Below are positions 1 through 11,923 of a stretch of 64,000 bases of DNA, piece after piece; the stretch's first letter is position 1; each line of letters opens with the position of its first letter. The notes beneath the pieces are model-generated. The model was given only the letters and a program-made list of their open reading frames with translations. It was not told the DNA's origin and ran no database searches. The position numbers were made by a program, and so were the translations under genes. The stretch is taken from positions 1 through 64,000 of the forward strand of contig JAHBYL010000007.1 of NCBI GenBank assembly GCA_019635955.1, given 5' to 3'. Source of the DNA: Parvibaculum sp. (lineage in GTDB: Bacteria; Pseudomonadota; Alphaproteobacteria; Parvibaculales; Parvibaculaceae).

Positions 1-92
1 GCCTGTCCTGCGGATATTCGCCTCCGTCTCGCGGGCATGAACCGGATGGGCGCGCCTTGCCGCTTCATTCGCAACGAGGATCGCCCCTGCAC

Positions 93-611
93 ATGGCGGC
101 ATCGCTCACATTCCTCGGCATCGATCCCGGGCTCACCGCCACGGGCTGGGGCGTCATTGCGGTCGAAGGGTCGCGGCTTGCCCATGTAGCGAACGGCACC
201 ATCGCCTCCAATGCGCGGCTGACGCTTGCCGAGCGGCTGGTCGAGATCGAGGCGGGGCTAGTCCGCGTGGTCGATGAATTTGCACCGCATGCCGCGGCCG
301 TCGAACAGGCTTTCGTTTCGCGCGATGCGTCGGCGGCGCTGAAGCTCGGTCAGGCACGCGCTGTTGCGCTGCTCGTCGCCGCGCGGGCGGGGCTCGCGGT
401 CGCCGAATATGCGCCGAATCATGTGAAAAAATCCGTCGTCGGCGCGGGTCATGCCGACAAGGCTCAGATTCGGCTCATGGTCGAGATGCTGCTGCCGGGT
501 GCCAAGCCCCGGAGCGAACATGCCGCCGATGCGCTGGCCATCGCCATCGCCCATGCCCATTCAGGCGCCGCCAATCAGCGCCTTGCCGCCGCCATCGCGG
601 GGGCAAGATGA
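93..611 (+). CDS. ruvC: Holliday junction resolvase RuvC
   Basis: RuvC is the endonuclease that cuts Holliday junctions symmetrically within the RuvABC complex during recombinational repair. The 172-residue protein has the usual family length. Its four metal-binding acidic/His positions are visible: D11 in LGIDPG, E71 in AVEQAF, and H143/D146 in EHAADALA. I chose the ATG at 93 over an upstream TTG at 57 because it gives the standard N-terminus just before the first catalytic aspartate, with CGAGGA about 12 bases upstream. The stop overlaps the ruvA start as ATGA, so the two genes are translationally coupled. The preceding 92 bases hold no gene I can support. Confidence 0.96.
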   Translation: MAASLTFLGIDPGLTATGWGVIAVEGSRLAHVANGTIASNARLTLAERLVEIEAGLVRVVDEFAPHAAAVEQAFVSRDASAALKLGQARAVALLVAARAGLAVAEYAPNHVKKSVVGAGHADKAQIRLMVEMLLPGAKPRSEHAADALAIAIAHAHSGAANQRLAAAIAGAR

Positions 612-1225
612 TCGGCAAGCTCAGGGGCATCGTGGATTCGGCGGGCGAGGACTGGGTGGTCGTCGATGTCGGCGGTGTCGGCTATCACATCACCTGTTCG
701 CGCCGCACGCTGCAGAACCTCCCCGCCCGTGGCGAACCCGTGACGCTTTCCATCGAAACGAAAGTAAGCGACGAGGCGATCCGTCTGATCGGTTTCGACA
801 GCGACGGCGAACGCGACTGGTTTCGCCTGCTGCTCGGCGTGCAGGGCGTCGGCACGCGGGTCGCACTTGGCGTCCTCGGCACGCTTGCACCCGGCGACCT
901 TGCCCGCGCCATCGCGCTCGACGACAAGAAGGCGGTCTCTGCTGCGCCTGGCGTCGGCCCGAAAGTTGCCGCGCGCATTGTCGCCGAGTTGAAGGACAAG
1001 GCCCCGGAGGGTGCCTCGCTTGCGGCAACGCTTGCAGCGCCGGTGAACGGCGCAGCTGTTTCCGATACTTCCGCGCCGATGCGCGATGCGATTTCGGCGC
1101 TCGTCAATCTCGGCTATCCGCAGGCGCAGGCGGCAGGCGCGATTGCGACGGCGGCGAAGGCGCTTGAGGATGCGGCGACAGCAGAACAGTTGATCCGCCG
1201 CGGGCTGAAGGAGCTCGCGCGATGA
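608..1225 (+). CDS. ruvA: Holliday junction branch migration protein RuvA
   Basis: RuvA is the tetrameric junction-binding subunit that loads the RuvB motor. The 205 residues begin [11 protein letters not shown], typical of the N-terminal OB-fold domain. Helix-hairpin-helix signatures follow around residues 75-130 ([13 protein letters not shown] and [13 protein letters not shown]). The last ~45 residues ([16 protein letters not shown]) form the small C-terminal domain that contacts RuvB. The linker before it is alanine-rich, as in many alphaproteobacteria. Both ends overlap neighbours by four bases (ATGA), which makes ruvC-ruvA-ruvB a tightly coupled operon. Confidence 0.97.
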   Translation: MIGKLRGIVDSAGEDWVVVDVGGVGYHITCSRRTLQNLPARGEPVTLSIETKVSDEAIRLIGFDSDGERDWFRLLLGVQGVGTRVALGVLGTLAPGDLARAIALDDKKAVSAAPGVGPKVAARIVAELKDKAPEGASLAATLAAPVNGAAVSDTSAPMRDAISALVNLGYPQAQAAGAIATAAKALEDAATAEQLIRRGLKELAR

Positions 1226-2265
1226 CGGAGCGGCTCATCAACGCGGCGAAACGCGAGGAAGACGAAATCGAGCGGACGCTTCGCCCGCAGTTGCTCGCCG
1301 ATTTCACGGGGCAGGCGCGCGCGCGGGAAAATCTTGCCGTCTTCATAGGGGCAGCGCGTGCGCGGGGCGAGGCGCTCGACCATGTGCTTTTCGCGGGCCC
1401 TCCCGGTCTCGGCAAGACGACGCTTGCGCAGATCGTCGCGCGCGAGCTCGGCGTCAATTTCCGTTCAACATCGGGCCCGGTGATTTCCAAGGCCGGCGAC
1501 CTCGCCGCGCTCCTTACCAATCTTGAGCCGCGCGACGTGCTTTTCATCGACGAGATTCATCGACTCTCGCCCGCCGTCGAGGAAATCCTCTATCCGGCGA
1601 TGGAGGATTTCCAACTCGACCTGATCATCGGCGAGGGGCCTGGCGCGCGCTCCGTCCGGATCGAGCTTGCGCCCTTTACCCTTGTCGGTGCGACCACGCG
1701 TACGGGTCTTCTGACCACGCCGCTGCGCGACCGTTTCGGCATTCCGGTGCGGCTCAATTTTTACGAGATTGCCGAACTTGAAAGCATCGTCCGGCGCGGC
1801 GCCGGGGTGCTTGGCATATCGATGACGGCGGATGGCGCGCGCGAGATCGCGCGGCGGGCGCGGGGCACGCCCCGTGTAGCCGGACGGCTGCTCCGCCGGG
1901 TGCGCGATTTCGCTGCCGTCGAGGGCGTTTCAACCATCGATGCCAAGGCAGCCGATCGCGCGTTGCAGCGGCTCGAAGTGGACGAACTCGGGCTCGATGC
2001 GCTCGACCACCGCTATCTGCGCTGCATCGCGGTCAGTTTTTCGGGCGGACCGGTCGGGGTCGAGACGATTGCCGCGTCGCTGTCCGAGCCGCGCGATGCG
2101 ATCGAGGAGATCATCGAGCCCTATCTCATCCAGCAGGGGCTTGTGAACCGGACCCCCCGCGGGCGGATACTGACCTCGGCCGCTTTCTCGCATATCGGCG
2201 TTCCGATGCCTTCGTCCCTGTCCGCCAACCAGGCCGGGCTGTTCGGCGGGGAGGACGGGAAATGA
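1222..2265 (+). CDS. ruvB: Holliday junction branch migration ATPase RuvB
   Basis: RuvB is the hexameric AAA+ helicase that drives branch migration. The protein has 347 residues. The Walker A motif GPPGLGKT lies at about 59-66 and Walker B VLFIDEIH at about 106-113. Sensor-1 (GATTRTG) and the arginine-finger region (PLRDRFG) follow. The C-terminal winged-helix domain ends with TPRGR. No key residue is missing. The gene overlaps ruvA upstream and ybgC downstream by ATGA junctions, so ybgC is the fourth coupled cistron. Confidence 0.98.
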   Translation: MTERLINAAKREEDEIERTLRPQLLADFTGQARARENLAVFIGAARARGEALDHVLFAGPPGLGKTTLAQIVARELGVNFRSTSGPVISKAGDLAALLTNLEPRDVLFIDEIHRLSPAVEEILYPAMEDFQLDLIIGEGPGARSVRIELAPFTLVGATTRTGLLTTPLRDRFGIPVRLNFYEIAELESIVRRGAGVLGISMTADGAREIARRARGTPRVAGRLLRRVRDFAAVEGVSTIDAKAADRALQRLEVDELGLDALDHRYLRCIAVSFSGGPVGVETIAASLSEPRDAIEEIIEPYLIQQGLVNRTPRGRILTSAAFSHIGVPMPSSLSANQAGLFGGEDGK

Positions 2266-2744
2266 ATCCGGTCTGGCCCGATCTTTCCGGCCGGATCGAG
2301 GGACAGCTCCACAAGCTCCCGATCCGCGTCTATTACGAGGACACGGACTTTTCGGGCATCGTCTATCACGCGAATTACCTGAAATTCGCCGAACGCGGCC
2401 GGTCCGACTTCCTGAGGCTCGCGGGCGTTCACCATACCGATCTCTTCGACGGGGACGATCCGATCGCCTTTGCCATTCACCGGATGGAAATGGATTTCCT
2501 TAAACCTGCACGTATCGACGACCGGCTCGAGGTCCATACACGTTACGTCCGGGCGAGCGGCGCCCGGATCGAGGCCGAGCAGACGATCTGGCGGCTCGAT
2601 GCAGGTGGGAGCCCCGCAGAAGAACTCTGGCGGGCGCAGGTCTTCGCGGCGGTGCTCGACAAGACGGGCAGGCCGCGCCGTTTGCCTGCTCGCGTCCGCG
2701 ATGCGCTGGCGCCGCTGGTCGCGGCCAGAGGCGAGGGAGAGTAA
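2262..2744 (+). CDS. ybgC: Tol-Pal associated acyl-CoA thioesterase YbgC
   Basis: This 160-residue hotdog-fold thioesterase belongs to the family that hydrolyses acyl-CoA esters and is encoded with the Tol-Pal genes. The active-site stretch [17 protein letters not shown] (residues ~24-40) is intact, and D29 matches the catalytic aspartate of the E. coli protein. The start overlaps the ruvB stop, so here it is translated with the ruv genes although it sits directly ahead of tolQ. The 240-base gap to tolQ suggests tolQ has its own promoter. The in vivo substrate is not evident from sequence. Confidence 0.93.
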   Translation: MNPVWPDLSGRIEGQLHKLPIRVYYEDTDFSGIVYHANYLKFAERGRSDFLRLAGVHHTDLFDGDDPIAFAIHRMEMDFLKPARIDDRLEVHTRYVRASGARIEAEQTIWRLDAGGSPAEELWRAQVFAAVLDKTGRPRRLPARVRDALAPLVAARGEGE

Positions 2745-2984
2745 ACGGGCACGAGGGATGCCACATTGTGCCCGGCCGGACACACTAAGCTGCTAACCTC
2801 TTGAGGATACGAACCGAATCCGGGGCCGCGCCACGGTTATGACATAATTGAAAGACTAACTTCGGCCTCAATTTGGGGGCAGACATGAAGCGTGGGGCGC
2901 ATACGGGTGTAACCCGGTTGCGTAAGGCCGCGCCTGTCATGTGCCGCTCCCTGCATTGAGTCCGAGAGCACGGAGAGGCACTGA
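2745..2984. other. ybgC-tolQ intergenic region
   Basis: This gap between ybgC and tolQ contains no convincing gene. A 7-bp stem with a 14-base loop (CGGGCAC at 2746-2752 with GTGCCCG at 2768-2774) sits just after ybgC. It lacks a T-run, so it is at best a weak terminator or attenuator. A perfect 11-base palindrome, TTATGACATAA, lies at 2837-2847 and could be an operator or part of a promoter. I could not assign clear -35/-10 boxes for tolQ. A GGAGAGG Shine-Dalgarno sits about 8 bases before the tolQ ATG. Confidence 0.4.
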
Positions 2985-3710
<726 letters not shown>

Positions 3711-3713
3711 GCC

Positions 3714-4181
3714 ATGGCGATGTCGGTCGGCAAGAAGAGTGGTGGCCGCAGCAAGTTCGGGCGTGCGCCCATGTCCGAAATCAACATCACGCCGGTCGTC
3801 GACGTGATGCTGGTGCTGCTGATCGTGTTCATGGTGGCGGCGCCGATGCTTACGGTCGGCGTGCCGGTCGATCTGCCGAAGTCGCAGGCCGCGCCGATCC
3901 CCGGCGACACGGAGCCTCTCACCATCACGATCAATGGCCAGGGCGAAATCTTCGTCCAGGAAACGCTGACGGAGGCCGACGCGCTCGTGCCGCAGCTCAC
4001 GGCGATTGCCGAGAACGGCTATGAGCAGCGCATCTTCGTCCGGGCCGACCAGGGAATTGCCTATGGACGGGTGATGGACGTGATGGGCCGGTTGAGCGCA
4101 GCCGGCTTCTCGAAAGTCGCCCTTGTAACAGAGACCGACACTTCGCCTCCCGCTCCGGCCGGCGGGCGTCGTGCGAACTAA
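3714..4181 (+). CDS. tolR: Tol-Pal proton-channel subunit TolR
   Basis: TolR is the ExbD-family partner of TolQ. It has 155 residues with a short cytoplasmic N-terminus, one membrane helix at about 28-48 and a periplasmic domain. The proton-relay aspartate D30 is conserved in the motif SEINITPVVDVMLVLL. The periplasmic part (ITINGQGEIFVQ, VFVRADQGIAYGRVMDVMG-like segment) matches the family. Length is normal. The spacing to tolQ (3 bases) and tolA (9 bases) indicates one transcript. Confidence 0.96.
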   Translation: MAMSVGKKSGGRSKFGRAPMSEINITPVVDVMLVLLIVFMVAAPMLTVGVPVDLPKSQAAPIPGDTEPLTITINGQGEIFVQETLTEADALVPQLTAIAENGYEQRIFVRADQGIAYGRVMDVMGRLSAAGFSKVALVTETDTSPPAPAGGRRAN

Positions 4182-4190
4182 GCGGCGGTA

Positions 4191-5006
4191 ATGCGCAAAC
4201 CGTTTCTGATCTCAGTCGCCGCTCACCTGGCGGTCGTGTTGCTTGCCTTCGTGACGTTCCCGGGCCCCCGTGAACTTCCCGAGCCGCCGCTCCGCGTCGT
4301 TCCGATCGAACTTGTCACGATCTCCGACAAGACGAACCTCGTCAGCCAGAAGAAGGTCGAGACGCCGAAGCCTCCGGTCGAAGAGCCGGAGCCGCCGCGC
4401 CCGCAAGTCGCCGAGCGGCCGACGCCCACCCCGCCGGCGCCTGCGCCCGCTCCGCCGCCTCCGCCCCAGGCGAAGCCCGAGCCCTCGCCTGAGAAAGAGG
4501 TGAAGAAGGAGGAGCCGAAGCCCGTCGAGAAGAAGGTCGACAGGCCGACGCCGCCCAAGCCCGAGCCGGAAAAAAAGTTCGATCCGAACCAGATCGCCCA
4601 GCTACTCAACAAGACGCCGGATGCCGCGCCGCGCGCGCAGCCGCGCGAGTCCGCCGATGTGGAGCTCGATCTGCCGCGGTCTGATGATCCGGCGATGGCG
4701 CTTTCGCTGAGCGAGGTCGATGCCGTGCGGCAGCGCGTCCAGGAATGCTGGAACGTGCGCGATTTCGCGGGCAGCGCGGACGCCGACAAGCTGAGGGCAT
4801 CGGTCCGATTCTCGCTCAATCAGGACGGTTCGCTGGCCGGCAATCCGGTCATTTCGAGCTCGAGTGGCGGCGCCCTGTCGCGGCTTTTCGCGGATCGGGC
4901 GGTCCAGGCCGTGCAGAAATGCGCGCCGTACAATTTTTTGCCACGAAACAAGTATACGAACTGGCGAAACATGAACCTCAACTTCGACATGTCCGGAATG
5001 ATGTGA
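4191..5006 (+). CDS. tolA: Tol-Pal envelope-spanning protein TolA
   Basis: TolA bridges the inner-membrane TolQR motor to TolB and Pal. The 271 residues have one N-terminal membrane anchor (about residues 5-23, [15 protein letters not shown]). A long Pro/Lys/Glu-rich spacer follows (about 50-150, many PEP, PKP and EKK repeats). The C-terminal globular domain starts near [15 protein letters not shown] and contains conserved cysteines. The spacer is proline-rich rather than the alanine-rich helix of enterobacteria, as is usual in alphaproteobacteria. The start is the ATG shortly after the tolR stop. Confidence 0.93.
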   Translation: MRKPFLISVAAHLAVVLLAFVTFPGPRELPEPPLRVVPIELVTISDKTNLVSQKKVETPKPPVEEPEPPRPQVAERPTPTPPAPAPAPPPPPQAKPEPSPEKEVKKEEPKPVEKKVDRPTPPKPEPEKKFDPNQIAQLLNKTPDAAPRAQPRESADVELDLPRSDDPAMALSLSEVDAVRQRVQECWNVRDFAGSADADKLRASVRFSLNQDGSLAGNPVISSSSGGALSRLFADRAVQAVQKCAPYNFLPRNKYTNWRNMNLNFDMSGMM

Positions 5007-5043
5007 GCGGACGAAGCGGACCCACAGGGCAGGAGAAGCCGAA

Positions 5044-6396
5044 ATGGTTGAATTTCTCAGTGTGACGCGCATTGGCCGCGGGAAGGACCGGCTGGCACTC
5101 GCCGCCATGGTCTTCTTCGGCATCCTGTTTGCCGCCATGCCCCTCCGGGCGGAGGTGCAGATTGACATCAACAGGGGCAATGTCGACCCCCTGCCCATCG
5201 CGATCACGGATTTCGTGGGCGGCGAGGGACGGGAGGCGCAGGTGGGCGCCGAAATTTCCTCCGTCATCAGCAACAATCTCGAGCGGTCGGGTCTCTTCCG
5301 CCCGCTGCCCAAGGCGTCCTTCATCGAAAGGATCTCCGACATCAACGTGCAGCCGCGCTTCGGCGACTGGCGCATCATCAATTCGCAGGCGCTGGTCACC
5401 GGCCAGGCCCGGATGGAAGCGGACGGTCGCCTTCGCGTCGAATTCCGGCTGTGGGATGTGCTCGGGGAGCGGCAGCTCACCGGCCTGCAGTTCTTCACCA
5501 CGCCGGACAACTGGCGCCGGGTCGCGCATCTCGTCTCCGACGCCATCTACAAGCGCCTCACCGGCGAAGACGGATATTTCGACACGCGCATCGTCTATGT
5601 CTCGGAAACGGGTCCGAAGAATGCGCGCGTGAAACGCCTCGCGATCATGGATCAGGACGGACATAACCCACGCATGCTGACCAATGGCGCCGAACTCGTG
5701 CTGACGCCCCGCTTCAGCCCGAACTCGCAGGAAATCACCTATCTCGCCTATCGCAACAATCAGCCGCGCGTCTATGTGCTCGACATCGAGACCGGCCAGC
5801 AGGAAGTGGTCGGCGAGTTTCCGGGCATGACCTTCGCGCCGCGCTTCTCGCCGGACGGCCAGCGCATCATCATGAGCCTGCAGCGGGGCGGCAATTCCGA
5901 CATCTATACGATGGACCTCCGCAGCCGGCAGGTGACGCGCATGACCAACACGGCGGCCATCGACACCGCGCCGAGCTATTCGCCGGACGGGCGCCAGGTG
6001 ACCTTCGAATCCGATCGCGGCGGCTCTCAGCAGATCTATGTGATGAATGCCGACGGCTCGAATCAGCGCCGCGTCAGCTTCGGCCAGGGCAGTTATGCGA
6101 CCCCGGTCTGGTCGCCGCGTGGCGACCTCATCGCCTTCACCAAGATCACGGGCGGACGCTTCGTTATCGGTGTCATGCGGCCCGACGGCACCGGCGAGCG
6201 CATCCTGACTGAGGGCTACCATAATGAGGGCCCGACCTGGGCGCCCAATGGCCGCGTTCTCATGTTCTTTCGCGAAACGCGCGGCGCGCAGGGCGGGCCG
6301 GGCCTCTGGTCGGTCGATGTGACGGGCTATAATGAGCGGCCCGTTCCCGCTGCGACCATGGCCTCCGACCCGGCCTGGTCACCCCGCATCCAGTAA
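5044..6396 (+). CDS. tolB: Periplasmic Tol-Pal protein TolB
   Basis: TolB is the periplasmic beta-propeller protein that cycles between Pal and TolA. The 450-residue protein opens with a charged N-region and a hydrophobic core ([20 protein letters not shown]), consistent with a Sec signal peptide cleaved near residue 36. An N-terminal domain ([19 protein letters not shown]) is followed by six propeller blades with repeated FSPDGQ/YSPDGR/WSPRGD motifs from about residue 200. An AGGAGA Shine-Dalgarno precedes the ATG. It is the last gene before the 351-base gap to pal. Confidence 0.97.
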   Translation: MVEFLSVTRIGRGKDRLALAAMVFFGILFAAMPLRAEVQIDINRGNVDPLPIAITDFVGGEGREAQVGAEISSVISNNLERSGLFRPLPKASFIERISDINVQPRFGDWRIINSQALVTGQARMEADGRLRVEFRLWDVLGERQLTGLQFFTTPDNWRRVAHLVSDAIYKRLTGEDGYFDTRIVYVSETGPKNARVKRLAIMDQDGHNPRMLTNGAELVLTPRFSPNSQEITYLAYRNNQPRVYVLDIETGQQEVVGEFPGMTFAPRFSPDGQRIIMSLQRGGNSDIYTMDLRSRQVTRMTNTAAIDTAPSYSPDGRQVTFESDRGGSQQIYVMNADGSNQRRVSFGQGSYATPVWSPRGDLIAFTKITGGRFVIGVMRPDGTGERILTEGYHNEGPTWAPNGRVLMFFRETRGAQGGPGLWSVDVTGYNERPVPAATMASDPAWSPRIQ

Positions 6397-6747
6397 ATCC
6401 GGATTGGACGAGACAGCCGGCCCCGAAATGGGGCTGGCTGACTCTTCATGATGTAAAAATGTCACGCGATCTTGACTGAAAAGACGCATGATATCCGATG
6501 CTGCTTGCCGTAACTCTGGAGCCTAGCTACTATTCTGTTGCGGTACAGCAACCCCAGCGTCGGCCAATTGCGGGCGACGTGTTCCGCTTCGGCCTTGATG
6601 GCTGGACGGGAAGGTTTTCTACACGACTGTCTTCCGGGTGAGAGGGGCTCCCGGCCCGTTTTGCTGCGGGGGATTGTTGTGCAAGAGTGTCAATTCAATT
6701 GAGCGCTGAGGCGCCTTGGCCGCTGAGATCAAAAGGAGATCACCCGA
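6397..6747. other. tolB-pal intergenic region
   Basis: This 351-base stretch contains no supported gene. A 10-bp stem (AGCCGGCCCC at 6415-6424 with GGGGCTGGCT at 6430-6439, one G-T pair) follows tolB without a strong T-run, so it may act as an attenuator. A possible sigma-70 promoter for pal is TTGCCG (6505-6510), 17 bases, TACTAT (6528-6533), matching 4/6 at each box. A perfect 13-base palindrome, TCAATTCAATTGA, lies at 6690-6702, about 45 bases before pal. A strong AAGGAG Shine-Dalgarno precedes the ATG. Confidence 0.4.
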
Positions 6748-7248
6748 ATGAAGTCCCCGAATGCTGGTCTGCGGTTTGCCGCTGTGGCCGCTGCTTTCCT
6801 GATGCTCGCTGCTTGCTCCTCTACCGATGATGGCAGCGGTGCCTCTTCCAATCCGTCGACCGCCGGTCAGATTCAGCCCGGCAGCCCCGAAGACCTCGCC
6901 CAGAACGTCGGCGATCGCGTCTTCTTCGACACCGACAAGTCGTCGCTCAGCGACGAAGCCCGCGCGACGCTGCAGCGTCAGGCGGCCTGGATGGCGCAGT
7001 ACGGCAACCTCACCTTCACGATTGAAGGTCATGCCGACGAACGCGGCACCCGCGAATACAACCTCGCGCTCGGTGGCCGCCGTGCCAACGCCGCGAAGGA
7101 CTATCTGGTGAGCCTCGGCGTTGCCGCCAGCCGCCTCAACACCGTTTCCTACGGCAAGGAACGTCCGGTCTGCCTCGACTCGAGCGAGAGCTGCTGGTCC
7201 CAGAACCGCCGTGCGGTGACGGTCATCGTGTCGGGCGTCGGCAGCTGA
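6748..7248 (+). CDS. pal: Peptidoglycan-associated lipoprotein Pal
   Basis: Pal is an outer-membrane lipoprotein that binds peptidoglycan and TolB. The 166 residues start with a lipoprotein signal ending in the lipobox LMLAAC, which makes C23 the lipidated residue. The mature protein has a Ser/Gly-rich linker and a C-terminal OmpA-like domain (about 55-165). That domain carries the peptidoglycan-binding signature IEGHADERGTREYNLALGGR. The last segment, SQNRRAVTVI, is also typical. An intrinsic terminator follows 40 bases after the stop. Confidence 0.98.
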   Translation: MKSPNAGLRFAAVAAAFLMLAACSSTDDGSGASSNPSTAGQIQPGSPEDLAQNVGDRVFFDTDKSSLSDEARATLQRQAAWMAQYGNLTFTIEGHADERGTREYNLALGGRRANAAKDYLVSLGVAASRLNTVSYGKERPVCLDSSESCWSQNRRAVTVIVSGVGS

Positions 7249-7287
7249 TTTCAGCTCCGCAACGCAGATACGGATGAGATACGGAAG

Positions 7288-7319
7288 CGCCCCTTCGCGA
7301 TGAGCGGAGGGGCGTTTTT
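7288..7319 (+). terminator. Intrinsic terminator of pal
   Basis: An 11-bp stem (CGCCCCTTCGC at 7288-7298 with GCGGAGGGGCG at 7304-7314, one G-T pair) has a 5-base loop and is followed by TTTTT. It lies 40 bases after pal and ends that transcript before cpoB. Confidence 0.88.
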
Positions 7320-7410
7320 CGTCGGCTGCAAGCGGCAGCCATGCGCCGCAATTTGGTCGTACTTGGCTCTAAGATAACGTCTCGATTTGACATCCGAACG
7401 GGAGGTTCGA

Positions 7411-8322
7411 TTGCTTTTCAATCGTTGCCCCAGCAAGCAGCTTCTGGTTGCCGTGCTTCTGGCCGGTTTGCCGCTTGGCGGCGCGGGCATGGCCTTCGCG
7501 CAGTCGGGCACGCCCGATATGCGCTCTCTCAGCAATCGCCTCGATCGTATCGAGAACGAATTGTCCGATCTTCAGCGCCAGACCTATAGCGGTGGCGGTG
7601 CGCCTTCCGGCGCGCCTCGCGCGCTGGACAGTGGCGCGGGGAATGCCGATCTCCAGTCCCGCGTCCTCGAACTCGAGGACCAGGTGCGCAGCCTCAACGG
7701 CCGTCTCGAAGAGGCGAATCATCGCGCCGCTTCGGCGGAACGCCAGCTCGAACTCTTCAAGGCCGATGTGGACCTCCGGTTCCAGGATCTTGCAGGCGGC
7801 GGTTCGGGTGGCGGTTCTGGCGGTGGCATGGGCGCGGTGCGCGAGGATGGCGATGGCGGCGGTGTGCCGGCGGAACTTTCGCCGCCTCCGGCGGACCGTG
7901 AAGCCGCTGCGGGTTCGGCGCCCTCCATCCTTCCGAACGGCACGCCCGAAGCCCAATATGATTTCGCGATCGACCTGATGAAGCGCGGTCAGTTCGACCA
8001 GGCGCGGCAAGCCTTCCAGGAGTTCCTGAGCCTGCATCCCCGCCATAATCTCGCCGGCAATGCGCAATACTGGCTCGGCGAAACCTATTACGCTCAAAAC
8101 GATTTCAAGCGTGCGGGCGATGCCTTCCTGACGGGCTACACGACCTACGCGTCGAGCAACAAGGCGCCGGACAGCCTGCTCAAGCTGGGCATGAGCCTCG
8201 CCGCGCTCGGCAACAAGGATGCGGCCTGCACGGTCTGGGGCGAACTCGGCTCCCGTTTTCCGCAGGCGACGCCCGCCATCGTGGCGCGGGCGCGCTCCGA
8301 ACGGCAGAAGGCGGGTTGCTGA
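7411..8322 (+). CDS. cpoB: Tol-Pal coordinating TPR protein CpoB (YbgF)
   Basis: CpoB is a periplasmic protein that coordinates Tol-Pal function with septal peptidoglycan synthesis. The 303-residue protein starts at a TTG at 7411, chosen because GGGAGG lies 5 bases upstream and a clean signal peptide follows (LLVAVLLAGLPLGGAGMAFA). An upstream TTG at 7387 has no such support. After the signal come a coiled-coil trimerisation region (about 35-115, LSNRLDRIENELSDLQRQ) and a Gly-rich linker. A TPR domain starts near residue 180 (AQYDFAIDLMKRGQFDQARQ). It lies downstream of pal, its usual position. Confidence 0.92.
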   Translation: MLFNRCPSKQLLVAVLLAGLPLGGAGMAFAQSGTPDMRSLSNRLDRIENELSDLQRQTYSGGGAPSGAPRALDSGAGNADLQSRVLELEDQVRSLNGRLEEANHRAASAERQLELFKADVDLRFQDLAGGGSGGGSGGGMGAVREDGDGGGVPAELSPPPADREAAAGSAPSILPNGTPEAQYDFAIDLMKRGQFDQARQAFQEFLSLHPRHNLAGNAQYWLGETYYAQNDFKRAGDAFLTGYTTYASSNKAPDSLLKLGMSLAALGNKDAACTVWGELGSRFPQATPAIVARARSERQKAGC

Positions 8323-8360
8323 TCCCGCCAGCACGCGGCTGAAACGCAAGGGGGAGGGGG

Positions 8361-9707
8361 ATGAGCGCGCAGGACGAGACCGCGCGGCAGGCAGCCTCTC
8401 CCGTCAGCGCCGCGGAATTTGCCGCGCGGCTTGCGGCACTCTCACCATCGAAAGCCATCGCGGTCGCCTTTTCGGGCGGGCCGGATTCGCTTGCGCTGCT
8501 GGTGCTCGCCGCTCGATGGGCGCGGCGACGCAAGGGCGTTTCACTTCACGCCTTCACCGTCGATCACGGATTGCGCGCGGCCTCCGCCGCCGAGGCGAAG
8601 CGGGCGGCGGCGATGGCGAAAGAGCTTGGCGTGCCGCACCGGATTCTCCGCTGGAAGGGCGAGAAGCCCGCAAGCGGCATCCAGGCCGCGGCGCGCGAAG
8701 TGCGGTACCGGTTGCTGCTCGAAGCCTGCCGGGCCGCCGGCGCGAGAGAACTTCTCGCCGCGCACCACCTCGAGGACCAGGCCGAGACTTTTCTTCTCCG
8801 TCTTGCGCGGGGCAGCGGCGTCGACGGGCTGGCGGGCATGGCATCCGTCCGTCCGCTTGCCGAAGACGGCTCCGTGCGGCTGCTCCGCCCCTTGCTCGAT
8901 CTGCCGCGCGAGAGACTACTCGCGACGGTGCGCCGGTCCGGCCTCGCGCCTGTCGAGGATCCGAGCAATGAAAACGAGGCTTTCGACCGGGTGAAGGCGC
9001 GCAAGCTTCTGTCCGCGCTGTCGCCGCTCGGGCTCGATGCCGGCCGGCTCGCGCGCACAGCAGCGCTGATGGCGCAGGCGCGCGAGGCGCTGGAAGCGGA
9101 AACGGCGGCGCTGCTCGCCGCGCATGCACGTCTGTCGCCGCTCGGCTATGTCGAGATGGATGAGCAGGCTCTCCAGGCGGCACCGCGCGACATCGGTCTG
9201 CGGCTTCTCGCGGCTGTGATCCGGACCATTGGCGGGCACGGCTATGCGCCGCGGCTTGAGGCGCTTGAGGGCGTCTATGCCGCACTCAGGGGGGGGACGC
9301 TCGGGCGGGGGCGGACGCTGGCTGGTGTGAAACTCGCCATGACGGGCGGGCAGCTCCTTGCGACGCGGGAGGTGGCCGCGGCGGCGGCCGCGCCGGGGCT
9401 CGTTCTCGGTCCCGGCGGCGAAGGTCTTTGGGACAATCGGTTCCGGATTACCCTCGCCCGGGCGCCGCGCGGGGCGAAGATTGCCATTCAGGCGCTAGGT
9501 CAGGAGGGGGTGAGGCATCTCTCCGCGGGCGGCATTGCGATCCCGGCGGCGCCTCGGACCGCGCTCTTCGCCTTGCCCGGCGCCTGGCAGCTCGGCCGGC
9601 TCGTGGCCGCGCCCCATTTGGGGACGCTCGATCCAAAGATCGAGTTGCGCGCGGCGCTTCGTCCCAGCCGGGGCTTTTCCCTCGAAAAAGCGCCAAAAAA
9701 TGCCTGA
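8361..9707 (+). CDS. tilS: tRNA(Ile)-lysidine synthase TilS
   Basis: TilS modifies the anticodon wobble cytidine of tRNA-Ile(CAU) to lysidine, which changes codon reading from AUG to AUA. The 448-residue protein has the N-type ATP-pyrophosphatase P-loop SGGPDS at about 38-43. The further family motifs VDHGLR and AHHLEDQAET follow at about 70-140. A Gly/Ala-rich C-terminal extension of about 200 residues follows and is more divergent. The ATG has a long purine-rich GGGGGAGGGGG Shine-Dalgarno. The gene lies between cpoB and ftsH, the conserved alphaproteobacterial order. Confidence 0.95.
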   Translation: MSAQDETARQAASPVSAAEFAARLAALSPSKAIAVAFSGGPDSLALLVLAARWARRRKGVSLHAFTVDHGLRAASAAEAKRAAAMAKELGVPHRILRWKGEKPASGIQAAAREVRYRLLLEACRAAGARELLAAHHLEDQAETFLLRLARGSGVDGLAGMASVRPLAEDGSVRLLRPLLDLPRERLLATVRRSGLAPVEDPSNENEAFDRVKARKLLSALSPLGLDAGRLARTAALMAQAREALEAETAALLAAHARLSPLGYVEMDEQALQAAPRDIGLRLLAAVIRTIGGHGYAPRLEALEGVYAALRGGTLGRGRTLAGVKLAMTGGQLLATREVAAAAAAPGLVLGPGGEGLWDNRFRITLARAPRGAKIAIQALGQEGVRHLSAGGIAIPAAPRTALFALPGAWQLGRLVAAPHLGTLDPKIELRAALRPSRGFSLEKAPKNA

Positions 9708-9736
9708 ATGGCCGGGGAAGGGTGTGCCGCTGGCAC

Positions 9737-9765
9737 TTGGTAAACCTTTCTATGGCCACTATGTT
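9737..9765 (+). promoter_or_regulatory. Candidate sigma-70 promoter for ftsH
   Basis: TTGGTA (9737-9742), a 17-base spacer and TATGTT (9760-9765) match the sigma-70 consensus at 4/6 positions in each box. They lie about 110 bases upstream of ftsH. I found no heat-shock (RpoH) promoter here. This is a sequence match only. Confidence 0.35.
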
Positions 9766-9872
9766 CTTCTAGATTAGAAACACTCGAGAAGTCGGAGCCG
9801 TCTGGCACGGCCCCTGCAATGCAACCCTGCCCGGCCGGGGCTTCAGGTCGTCAGGTAAAAAGGTAGAAGGCC

Positions 9873-11801
<1,929 letters not shown>

Positions 11802-11823
11802 AGCTTGGCCAAGACGAGAATGC

Positions 11824-11851
11824 AAAAGGGAGGCTTCGGCCTCCCTTTTTT
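11824..11851 (+). terminator. Intrinsic terminator of ftsH
   Basis: GGGAGGC (11828-11834) pairs with GCCTCCC (11839-11845) around a UUCG tetraloop closed by C-G. The stem can extend with flanking A-T pairs and is followed by TTTTTT. It lies about 25 bases after the ftsH stop. Confidence 0.95.
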
Positions 11852-11923
11852 GTTGTGCTGTCTTGATCCCCGGTCTGCGCTGTCGTGAAATCGCGATCGA
11901 TGCGGACAAGAGGGAGACGATCA

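Noticed and set aside
2-40. End of an upstream gene at the left edge
   Set aside because: One frame is open to a TGA at 38-40, but 13 codons are too few to support a gene.
7387-7392. Perfect TTGACA just before cpoB as a -35 box
   Set aside because: The -10 position 17 bases later falls on the start codon (TTGCTT) with no TATAAT-like sequence, so it is probably coincidental.
9721-9742. Sigma-54 promoter (TGGCAC) ahead of ftsH
   Set aside because: TGGCAC is present but no GC-type -12 element (TTGC) follows at the required 5-base spacing.
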